From Ettlia oleoabundans (Eukaryota > Chlorophyta > Chlorophyceae > Chlamydomonadales): DNA of 10,755 nt. Under the pieces are notes generated by a model. That model worked only from the letters and a program-made list of their open reading frames with translations. It had not been told where the DNA came from and did no database searches. This document shows, one piece after another, positions 1-8,215 of this stretch. The translations under genes and the position numbers were made by a program. Location of the stretch: contig JAAMXP010000610.1 in assembly GCA_019693395.1 (NCBI GenBank), forward strand, positions 1 through 10,755. The letters run 5' to 3'. Numbering within the stretch: position 1 is the first letter of the stretch; each line of letters opens with the position of its first letter.

Positions 1-275
1 CCCACACACACACCCCCTTGCAGACTGGTTTGCATGATCAAGTACGGGCGAGCGTGGAGCAAGGGCGCCTCCTGCATCATGTGCAGCCTGCAATTTATGC
101 GGCACACCCAAGGCATAAGCATGGCGTACTCCTGTTTACGATCTTTGGAAAGGAGATGACGGACAAATTGTGTATGCTCGGGTACAATGTCACCACACAC
201 CACATGCACAATGGTGGACACGGCATCATAGACAACAACGCTTGGGTGTTCGTTGCCAGCAAACCAGAAGCCTAG
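1..275 (+). CDS. C-terminal exon of a probable class I SAM-dependent methyltransferase (partial)
   Basis: The last exon runs from 24 to the TAG at 273-275 and gives 83 residues; bases 1-23 are the end of an intron (CA-rich, then CCCCCTTGCAG). The gene enters from upstream, so the SAM-binding core is not visible. The exon matches the tail of Methyltransf_11-like proteins: a VRASVEQG segment, H-x-V-x-P, then HGVLLFTIFGKEM (strand and turn), a helix ending LGYNVTTH, and a closing HGIIDNNAWVFVASK strand. Bacterial and algal relatives show the same order, with a 'G-x-L-x-F-T-x-F-G' strand followed by 'L-x-x-x-G-Y/F-x-V'. Entry phase is 0. The substrate cannot be told from this piece. The family call rests on the strand pattern recalled from relatives, not on a catalytic motif. 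Confidence 0.6.
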   Translation, partial: HTHTPLQTGLHDQVRASVEQGRLLHHVQPAIYAAHPRHKHGVLLFTIFGKEMTDKLCMLGYNVTTHHMHNGGHGIIDNNAWVFVASKPEA

Positions 276-293
276 GCAAGTGTTGGCAAAATC

Positions 294-298
294 TGTAA
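294..298 (+). promoter_or_regulatory. TGTAA poly(A) signal candidate for the methyltransferase gene
   Basis: A TGTAA pentamer, the usual chlorophyte polyadenylation signal, lies 18 bases after the stop codon. A second copy at 389-393 would give a more ordinary 3' UTR length. Either could serve; the sequence does not decide between them. Confidence 0.4.
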
Positions 299-560
299 TG
301 GGACGCACACGGAACCACAAGAAGCAGAGACTAGGCAAATGCATGAGTCACACTTCAGCTATACAGGGACGGATGGGTGGTGCTGCCTTGTAAGGAAATA
401 CCAGATCGAAATTAAGCCAGTAATGCCATGGTAATCTGCCTCCTTTTTGCCCTTGACCGCCGGAAAACACACCGGGAATTTTGTGGCAAAACGGCAGACG
501 GAAGTTTGAATTAATAGCTCCCAATAACTACTAAGTAGCCTAAGGTGCTACTTTCGAAGA

Positions 561-565
561 TTACA
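561..565 (-). promoter_or_regulatory. TGTAA poly(A) signal candidate for the Sec14-like gene
   Basis: TTACA on the + strand reads TGTAA on the - strand, 326 bases past the proposed stop codon at 891-893. The distance suits an algal 3' UTR and supports the gene ending near 891 rather than at one of the earlier stops. Confidence 0.4.
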
Positions 566-890
566 GACCAGCTCGCCAGAAAGCGTGCCGTCCCGCATTC
601 TTGGTGCTGTGTCCTTCAGCTGCAGATTTTTCTCAAAACCATATCAAGATTTTTCAACATCACAAAATCGTGGTCAGTAAGGCGGTCATCACATAAATTG
701 CAACCGGTCCATAGCAATTGCTGACAGACACATCCTAGGAGGTAACACGCTGTTTTGACAAATATCAAGACCAGTACAATGTCAAATGTTCTAAGCTTGG
801 CATCAGATTTGGGCAGCACATGAAACTGGTGCACACCAACAGCTACAACGGCATGTATCAAGTGACTTTGCTAAAGTCTTGCTCTAGACA

Positions 891-3475
891 CTACATGATG
901 CAGCAGCAGCTGCTGCATCCACTCCCCCTTTGCTCCGTACCCCCAACTCGCTGCCGCTGCTGGTCCAATGCGGTGTCCTGCAACATGATTGAAGGAGGAA
1001 CACATATTTCTTCACAGGCAGGAAGGAATCCCGTGCTTTGTTGCTTTGAGAAAACGTATGCGACTGAACAGCTGAACAGGTTTTGAAGCAGCGCTTGGAA
1101 AACGAAGCGGAAACACCTGCACACGCAGCACTGTGTCCATTGCTCGCTCCAGCGCCTCAATACGGTGCAGCAGCGTGCCCTGCAGCATTGGAGGTCTCGC
1201 TTGGTATAAACAGTCTGTCACACATTTTGCTGCAGCAGCACAATGCGATATGACAGATGGGGTGTGCTGACGAAAGAGGTGGCGCCTAAACAGCTACACG
1301 AACTTGCCCTTCGCCCAACCCTCTGAAGGCACTGCCAGGCAGCCAGCTTGCCTGCCCAACAGTTTTGCTAGGTAGCTCACTCCCAGGTGGAAGGTACCGG
1401 CGGATGTGCCGCTCTGACTCTGGCAGCTTCTCCTCCAAAGCGCGAACTCGCGCTGCAAACACAGTCCAGCCACACGCATGAGGCCAGAAGGCACAAAGTT
1501 GCCAAAGCGCAGAAGCCCTACCCAACATGTGCATGGAGATGTTAGCAAGCATAGCAGGGGTTGGAAAGTTACACAGCGACTAGCAACAGGGCACAAAGAG
1601 TCATGGACAGCGGCAAAGGGTTCACCCAAAATGGAGATCTGCATTGGCGGCGATGGCATGCCCGTTGTCTGTGCTCCTCCCTTGCTGTAATGCCACTGTC
1701 CCATGCTTCCGGGGGCTGTATTTGTGTTGGCCTGCATGTGAACATTTTAAACGTTAAGGGAACCCAGTCAGGGACAGTAATAAAACTTCTGGTAAGACGC
1801 AACTATGCAGGCAGCTTCAAGTAACCTCCTGCAAAAAGAGGCCTGTACCTGCGTGATCACGCCACCTGAGGGGGCTGGCTCGCCGCTGCTGCTGGTCAGC
1901 TGTGCGCCCCTGCCATCCCCGTTGGTAGCGCCGCCCGTGGGGACCACCAAAGGAGTTGGTCGCTGCCGCTGCTCACGCTCACCAGCCTGCATGTTTGCGG
2001 TGCCTGCTGCTGCGCTCTTCTGCCGATCGTGCTCCGGACTGGTTCCGAACACGTACTGATCGCTATATTTGGGGGCTCCAACAGCTCCCTGCTGACCAGC
2101 ACGCTGCTGCAAGGGGTGTGGTGGCGATACCTCCACAACTGCCACGGGTGTTTGAAGCTTGCCGTCAGGGCTGGCACCAGCCGAGGATCCGGCATTCAGC
2201 AAGGGGCGGTCACTGCGGAAACTGGAGCCGCTGGCGCCAACTGCAGGCCGGGAAACACGGGACTTGTGTGGATATGCATGCATTTTGATTACCAAACAAA
2301 AAGCCATAAATGACAGTCATGCGTGCGTCTGTACGCACGTATGCGCGTGTGTTGAGCAAGAAGGGTAAATGGCGGTTGCAGCAAATGACACATATGCATT
2401 GCTTTGATTGCCTTACATTACATGCATGGGCAATATCAATCACCAATGTTCACCTGGCAGTTCACTATGCTTGGGGGTAAAGAAGTCAGATTCGTCTTCA
2501 CCAGCAGACATGTCTGCGCACAGCATAGGCGCACAAGATGTGGGATGGAAAGTGGTGCACCTTCATTGAAGAGTCGAGGTAGGAAGCAGCACACGCCGCA
2601 GGGGTGAAGAACGCAGTTTACGAACCATAATACATGTACAATACAGAGGGGAAGGAGAGCACCAGGGGCGCCGATGAAAATGCAGTGCCCCCAATTAGAT
2701 AACCCTGCCGCTGGAACAGCAATAGCTTATAGAAAAAAGAGAAACAAGATCCACTTTAGACAAAGTTCCGGCCATCTTCGCACGAAGTGCGACCACATGC
2801 CAACACGAGCACCCTACAGAGAGGCGAGGTGGTACAAGCTTACATGCAGAGCTGCCACTGCTGGAGATGATGGACAAACGCCGGCTGTGAGCATCCTGGA
2901 ACTCTTCCATCTCGCTGTCCCTGAACAGAGTAGATGGCAAGCATGCTGATGATTTAACACTCGAAGACATTAGGGAGTCTCAGGGCAGGCAGGTTGTGGT
3001 TGCCTGCAACATGACGAATCTTGGAAGGGAATCCCCACAATCGAGCTTATACATTGGGGCTGTCGTTCCTCACGTCTGGCCACTGGAATAATGTCGCGGC
3101 ACAGAAGACCCTTCCCCTTGGGTGTCAAAAGGACTCTTCAACGTTGGCGGGCGGCCAGGAGGCGATGTTGCTGCAGCAGGAAATCAATGACAGCCTGTGA
3201 GTTGCTGTTTGACTCAAGCGCACAACAAAATGCGGGCTGGCCGTAGCTGACATTCCCCAACAGGTTCTATAATAGCTGTTCACCTGACGCTTCTTGCTGC
3301 TGCTGCTGTTGCTCATGCCGCTGTGACTCCCCCGCCGGTTGCAGATGTGCGGGGCTGGCTGGTGCAAGCGGTGTATTGCTGCTTGCGCCCTCAAGGTCCA
3401 GGGAGTCGCTGCTGAGAAGGCCCCCATCCGCCTCTTCCTGGGAGGTCCTGGGCCCGCGCTCCCGCCGTGCAATAT
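891..3475 (-). other. C-terminal extension of the Sec14-like protein: disordered linker, coiled coil, CaaX box
   Basis: Seven exons follow the Sec14 domain. Exon 14 (3475-3284) is Glu/Ser-rich with a six-Gln run. Exon 15 carries DSEMEEFQDAHSRR, reminiscent of the acidic 'SE-x-E/D' stretch after the Sec14 domain in plant SFH proteins. Exon 16 is a 130-codon Ser/Gly/Pro/Gln-rich linker containing KYSDQYVFG. Exons 17-20 give a short coil (RVRALEEKLPESERHIRRYL, then HRIEALERAMDTVL) and the end GCSSCCCIM. Joins 14-15, 15-16, 17-18 and 18-19 are phase 1; 16-17 and 19-20 are phase 0. Weak points are the acceptor CCAAG at exon 19 (a better GCTGCAG sits 20 bases further on but is out of phase with the chosen donor), the CTAG acceptor of exon 17, and a strong unused donor (GGTGAGCG) inside exon 16. 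The plant SFH nodulin domain itself is not recognisable. Confidence 0.6.
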
Positions 3476-6400
3476 CTGCAAGGGAGGTTTGTACATATGT
3501 GGCACCTGGTGCTGCTTATTCGTGTACAAAAAGACGCCCCCTTCCCACCTTCCTCGCCCACAAACCCACACGACCAGCGAAAGTGATCAAACACACAACA
3601 TAAAATCCACCCATCACGACTCACCTGCCTCCACCTGTGCACGGATGGCAGCGTCTTTCCAGGGTCCCACATCATCAATAAGGCTGCCCTTGCTCTTGCC
3701 TGCACACCAGGTCAAGTACAGGTTTGTGCTTTCAACTGATGATTTCAACAAGCAGGATCCCGGCCAACCCGCTGAGGCGCTTTGGTGAGGTGTGTGAACC
3801 CAACTAGTTGCCTACTACCAACTGAGACCTCGACATAATTCCACCCACCCCCGAGGTACTCTGGGATGTTTTCAGCATCGATGTACCGTAGCAACACCTT
3901 CATGTAGTCACTTGGGGCAACCTGCTGGGAAAAAACGGGGAGGTGCATACTGCAAAGGTGGCTCGACAACAATCGAGTTTGGGTGCCAAAAGAGTCGACC
4001 TGAAACATCAGCGTGGGTGGCAGGCTCACGCACCTCAATCTTCGCCTGCGTGCGCACATCCAGCATGGGGCGCACCACAGCCCACACCATCTTGAAAACT
4101 GCAGTGTAAAGGCCAGATGAGATGACACAGTGACAACCGGTCCACAAACCAAAATGCAATATGATGGCAGGGGTGGTGATGGTAGGGATGCCAGCTGATC
4201 GGGTTCAGACAAGTGTGTTTACCATGGAGGACTGACATATTGGAAGCAATTACAAAGTGATGCATGGTATCAGCTGTAAGATGCAGCAGCATAGCTGTCA
4301 TGCCTGTGGGAGCATTGATGATGACCGTCTTGCCCAATGTCTCTGGGTAGTTGTTCTGCAGGATATCAATAATATGATCTTGACAGTCACCAAGAAAAAC
4401 ACAACACAAAGAAAGAACAAAATCAGGAACAGGACAACTGGAAGAGGTCCTAAATGTCAAGATGCTACCCCAGGCATGCAGATACACACACCAAAAAATC
4501 AGAAAAGACTGTCGGTAGATGGGTCACATAGAACTTGTATCCCACCTGATCGGTCTCTGTGATGCGAGAGAGGATGCTCTTAACATCCCCGGTAAGGTGC
4601 TTCAAACCCACCCCCTGCAGATTTTGAGGCAGCCACAAGGCACCAAAGCTGACAACAAGCAGCAACAGAAGCCGTGTGCAATTAAGTGTTGCACTGCAAC
4701 TGCCCGCTCCGGAGCCCGTCCGCTTTGCACCGCTAGAGAGGCAAGTTGCGGCTTGTGGCTGCGATCGTTGCTGTCACATCAAGAAGCATGAACAAGACAT
4801 CGGTTTGTGTACAATTATTTATGTCATTCCCTCACCTTGACATCCATGATGGCAAATGTTTGATCGATGTGGCGTCCAGCCTTCCTGCTGCAGCAAGGGA
4901 AAATGTATTTCAAGCAGCGCTCATACTCCTGCAACACAGGTGGATAAGGCAGCATAGCAGTGAGGTGGAAGAAAACAGGTTGAATGGATGTGTTTGAGCC
5001 AGTACGACTGACAGATCCGGGAAAAAGTGCCTGTCCAACCACACAAATGCGTTCCTTTGTTAACGCTGCAGCTTTGCAACTCAATATGACCCACTTGCCA
5101 TGCTTTGCCATTCACCTGCACGTGAAAGCGGATCATGCGATCCTCTGACGTGATCTCTGCCAGTTGCTTCATCTTGATGGCTCCAATGTGCTGGATGTAG
5201 ACTGGTCGCCCCTGCAAAACAGTGTGTGAGCCACAGGATCAGTCCAGGGGCGGCTGTGCAGCGCTGACTTTTGTGATCGGGACAAGGCATAGCGAAGATT
5301 TACGCCATCAAGGCTGCCTCCACAAGTAAACGGCATGTTACGCTATAGCTGAAAAAAAAAAAAAAAACACAGTAGATGGCAGCCACGCAGTTAAAATGAG
5401 GCATACCAGCTTGTCCGTTTTGTGGTATCCCTGGGGGTAGAGGGAGAGAAAGGCGTCACGTTCCTGCATACACAGGGGGCTGTTTTAGGCTGGCGTTGAA
5501 AGGTGCCTGTTGTCGCTGCGCTGACGACATAATGGAGAGGATAACTGCATGCTTACGCTGTGTGTTTGAAGACACAATGACTTGATACCTGAAAATGGAA
5601 GTCCGTCAAAATGGTGTCAATCTGGTTATCTTCCCTCCACTTGAGATGTGCCTGAAAGTGGATGTTACAGGCAACACACCAGACTGTCGAAACTGGTCCA
5701 GAATGCGTGCCAAAAACTCCCCCTGCATCAAGCACCTGTGGCTGGAGCTACGCCGTCCCATGCTCAATATGTCTGCTTTTATACGATTGGGCACACCCTC
5801 ATGTCATGTGGGCTTTTGAAGCAATGAGCGAACAGAGTCTTACTAGGAACATGGCTTTGGCCTTCGACAGGTCGTGCTGGCGGGCACGCAGAAAGCGTCG
5901 CAGGTAGTAACGATCTGCACATGGGGTTTTCAACCACTGAAGCTATCAGCAGGGCAACCATACCCCATCAGGATGGGCAGGCAATGCACCCTGTCCCGCA
6001 ATTTGCAATGTTCCCTCTCACAGCTTTCGACAAGGTGGGTTGGCATGGGGGGCGGCGCACGCAGGTGTGCAGAAACACAGGAGGTTTGCAGGTACCCATC
6101 AAGCAAAGGAGGAAGTGACACACCAAACATGGGCTTCAGCGGGCCGCCAACTGCTGCCTCTAGCTGCTTGCGAAACTCAATTAGAAGGATGTCCTGCACA
6201 TTGCGGCACATTGGCAACCCAGGCAAACCAAAACAGTGGGAAGGTGTTGTGCAGCTATCTCCCACATGATTTGTGGTAGGCACAGACTGCCTTCCACAGT
6301 ATGCCAGAACATGTGGGAGCTTGCACTATGCTATCGAATCATTTGCATATGCCTGGAGCAGTGCGAAGCCCAGGAGATGCAGAGGAGTGCTGAGATCGGG

Positions 6401-6931
6401 GGTTGGGTTGTGTGACAGGGGCCAATAGACCAACGGCACAAAGAGCATAAATGGTGCCCTTTTGTCCTGGCGGAAACCTGCAAAGCTGGCGGCACTGCAT
6501 ACATGCTGATTTGGCCGCACCTCGCGTTCGCGGCTGATGCCCCACTCTCGTTTGAAGTCCTCCTCACTTTTATCCAGCTCTGGCAGCTCGGCGACAGCCA
6601 AGGCCGAGCTACGTCGCCGCCTTGGGCGCTGCCGGGTACGACTACTGATGCGGCCAGTGAGCGAGACGAAGCTGTGCGGGTTGCCGCTGGGGCCTGGCGG
6701 CGAGGCGGGCCCGCTGTCCGAATCGTCATCGCCGCTGGTCGCTGGCCGGGGGTGGCGCTGCGAGCGCTTGGGAGACAACGCCCTGCAGACAACCAGCAAT
6801 GTCATCAATACCAGTGACATATTTCGTCAGCGCGCCGCCTTGCTTGCCAATGCCTTGAGCGACAGCAATCAGCAACAGGCGGCCGAAGGGCAAGTTGTGG
6901 CTCACCGCAGTGCACGTGTCGTCTGCTTCAT
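891..6931 (-). CDS. Sec14/CRAL-TRIO phosphatidylinositol-transfer-type protein, 20 exons, CaaX C-terminus
   Basis: Exons, 5' to 3': 6931-6906, 6782-6521, 6193-6124, 5914-5844, 5651-5589, 5463-5407, 5211-5116, 4928-4836, 4614-4546, 4355-4304, 4098-4034, 3921-3849, 3699-3625, 3475-3284, 2945-2844, 2240-1849, 1579-1522, 1452-1381, 1199-1117, 977-891. All phases match and the sum is 2058 nt (685 residues plus stop). Residues 1-96 are Arg/Ser-rich and disordered. CRAL-TRIO_N covers about 97-164, with YYLRRFLRARQHD at 122-134. The Sec14 lobe covers about 165-350: YPQGYHKTDKLGRPVY, FPCCSRKAGRH, NNYPETLGK, INAP, YIDAENIPEYLGGKSKGS and DDVGPWKD. The fit is close to yeast Sec14p and plant SFH proteins, which bind PtdIns and PtdCho and tune phosphoinositide signalling in Golgi and plasma-membrane traffic. 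R129/R131 and K316 fall where Sec14p binds the inositol headgroup (from memory). The ATG at 6931 was chosen because its exon joins exon 2 in phase and an in-frame TGA lies upstream; an ATG at 6820 without exon 1 is the alternative. The core is secure; exons 1, 10 and 15-20 are less so. Confidence 0.88.
4224..4303 (-). other. Ambiguous splice segment: GC-AG intron start or 27-residue insertion
   Basis: After IINAPT the next homologous block, FKMVWAVVRPML, begins at 4098. The spacing of Sec14 relatives is kept only if exon 10 ends at 4304, which requires a GC donor (ACAG|GCATGA). The first usable GT donor is CATG|GTAAAC, with exon end 4223. It is also in phase and stop-free, and would insert 27 residues (4303-4223) inside the lipid-binding fold. 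I prefer the GC-AG reading because the insertion would fall in the conserved core. Confidence 0.45.
5352..5367 (+). repeat. A16 homopolymer inside an intron of the Sec14-like gene
   Basis: Sixteen A bases on the + strand (T16 in the transcript) lie within the intron 5406-5212. The run is well upstream of that intron's acceptor (GTTTTGCAG at 5212), so it is probably not its polypyrimidine tract. It is a simple length-variable tract. Confidence 0.85.
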
Positions 6932-7183
6932 CACGCGAGCTATACCACTTTCCCCTAGCCTGTGCCGCTGCTGCCAGGCACGTCAGCTGCACTGCCAGGG
7001 CAAACAGGGCCAACAACGGGAGCTCCACTTAGCCGTCAGCGGTTGCGGCCGCTTCGCCGGCGTCCTGCGGGTGGGTGGACTGCGACCCCTTGCTGCTAGC
7101 CCGGGTGACCCTTTAACTGCCCTGCTGAGAGCGAAGCCCGCTTCACGCCACTCCTTTGTGCTGCGCCTCGGGGGGAGGGAGCG

Positions 7184-7189
7184 TTTATA
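7184..7189 (-). promoter_or_regulatory. TATA-box candidate for the Sec14-like gene
   Basis: TATAAA on the - strand in a G/C-rich setting, about 250 bases upstream of the chosen start codon. A transcription start some 30 bases downstream would leave a 5' UTR near 220 bases. It also argues against long upstream coding exons for this gene. A single hexamer is weak evidence. Confidence 0.35.
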
Positions 7190-7470
7190 ACCGCACTGGG
7201 ACGGCGGGGCTAAAAGAGCGTCAAATATTGGTGTGTGAACACCAATGCAGACGCGACGCCCTGGCCGGCCTGCAGAGCCAACCCAGCAGGACCTAATGCC
7301 CTCAGTGACACCCTTGGGCTGCACCCTCGCAGCAGACTACAATCAAGTCAGCGCCCTTCTTTGCTTGGGTTGAGGGAGAACGAGTGACGGCATTGGACGT
7401 TTCGCGACACGTGGCATCTCCCCCGCATCCATTCAGGCTTCACTAATGGAGGACTAGCGGGAAATAAAGG

Positions 7471-7961
7471 CTACGCGAAGGGAAAGGGGAGATGAACGAT
7501 GGCAACGGCGAGAATCTTCCCTTGAGCAGAACTAAGCAACCGAGCCCCACGGCTCGACCGCATTGCGCCACGATCAAGATCATCGATGTGCCTTCTCGAC
7601 TTGCTGGACCGTGGAAAAATATCTGGTGGCGAGTCCTCAAGCACCGACTTCACAGCGCAGCCTGGAGAGGTCGGCATAAAATGTATATGGCGTGAGCATT
7701 GTAGCCCAAACCGGACGGCCGACCCACGGGGGGCTGTACTCACCATAAAGCATAACAACGCTGCGCTGTCTGCATGAGATTTAGAAACCCCATCGTCCAA
7801 GTACGGAAATTTGTACGGCTGTGGCACAACCCATTCTGCTGCCCATCCTCCTCTTCATCGCATGATATTCTCTGCATAAAAAAACCAGTTGATGTTGGAG
7901 GGTTGCCGGAACCAAGGGGAACATCCACAGTTGTCATATTGACATCACTTACCCCCATCAT
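7471..7961 (-). CDS. Candidate small spliced gene, unrecognised (89 codons)
   Basis: Three phase-compatible exons can be drawn. 7961-7953 is ATGATGGGG followed by the donor GTAAGT. 7871-7744 follows an acceptor with a T7 tract (TTTTTTTATGCAG) and ends at a GTGAGT donor. 7603-7471 follows TTTTTCCACGGTCCAG and ends in TAG. The product would be 89 residues. The middle has an acidic patch (DEEED), the third exon a basic stretch (SRRHIDDLDRGAMRSSR), and the end is hydrophobic (ILAVAIVHLPF). I recognise no family. The splice sites are the best evidence. The second exon also reads openly in another frame (PQPYKFPYLDDGV), so the frame is not settled. It could equally be noncoding RNA or an upstream part of another transcript. 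Confidence 0.2.
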
Positions 7962-7994
7962 CTGCAACGTCCGCTAACCTCAGCGAACAATCAA

Positions 7995-8215
7995 TTAATC
8001 ACTGGAGCCAATGTCTAACACGCTCTGCCGCGACGCCGTCGGAGTTTCACACGGGTCCAGGCCCAGGCCTTCCAAGAACTGGTCGTAGATTTTGCCCAAT
8101 CTTCCGACTAAAATTCCCGTCTCAATTATGGCAAAGCTGATGTGTCAGACGAGGAGTGCGCTATGACCGCTATCAACCCACCTTCACCGCTGCGACGCAG
8201 AACCACATGGTTCAT
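7995..8215 (-). other. Coding-like stretch antisense to the sulfotransferase start
   Basis: From 8107 to the TAA at 7995-7997 the - strand reads GRLGKIYDQFLEGLGLDP and then, after ten residues, SVLDIGSSD. Codon choice and amino-acid composition look protein-coding. A TTTTAG acceptor precedes it at 8108. A small ATG exon at 8215-8182 ending in a GTGGGT donor would join in phase 1, giving 48 residues. That exon overlaps the sulfotransferase first exon on the other strand, which makes a normal gene less likely. It may be a relic or a chance frame. VLDIGSSD resembles methyltransferase motif I, but the frame stops immediately afterwards. Confidence 0.2.

Larger units (their letters stand above)
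276..890. other. Convergent intergenic region, 3' UTRs of two genes
   Basis: No exon can be supported here on either strand. Open frames are short, lack splice-consistent extension and have poor coding composition. The stretch is AT-richer than its surroundings. It separates the + strand methyltransferase from the - strand Sec14 gene and carries TGTAA elements for both. It is best read as two 3' UTRs with little spacer between them. Confidence 0.55.
6932..8162. other. Divergent intergenic region between the Sec14-like and sulfotransferase genes
   Basis: About 1.2 kb separates the two start codons. The part nearest the Sec14 gene holds a TATA-like box at 7189-7184. From 7470 to 8110 the - strand shows several good splice sites and two coding-like stretches, listed separately. 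Bases 7190-7470 show no exon I can support. On the + strand nothing coding-like appears before the ATG at 8163, apart from a 25-codon upstream open frame beginning with the ATG at 8011. Confidence 0.5.

Noticed and set aside
1294..1737. 147-codon - strand frame covering Sec14 exons 17 and 18.
   Set aside because: It runs in a different frame from the coiled-coil exon (RVRALEEKLPESERH), includes intron sequence and is Cys/Trp-rich.
1956..2313. Overlapping + strand frames of about 70-110 codons.
   Set aside because: They are shadows of the low-complexity Sec14 linker exon 2240-1849 on the other strand.
3125..3284. In-frame TAG at 3267-3269 followed by 48 open codons ending AARQR, suggesting stop readthrough or a reassigned TAG.
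   Set aside because: A phase-1 donor (G|GTGAAC) at 3283 removes the TAG as intron and joins cleanly to exon 15 at 2945. Other genes in the window use TAG and TAA as ordinary stops, so recoding is not needed.
6726..7028. Minus-strand frame starting with a signal-peptide-like hydrophobic run (ELPLLALFALAVQL), considered as an upstream ORF or secreted peptide overlapping the Sec14 start.
   Set aside because: It begins with GTG, not ATG, directly after an in-frame TAA, and its phase does not fit exon 2 of the Sec14 gene.
6537..7190. 217-codon + strand frame.
   Set aside because: It lies opposite Sec14 exons 1 and 2 and is an antisense shadow of GC-rich coding sequence. Its composition is poor and it has no recognisable motif.
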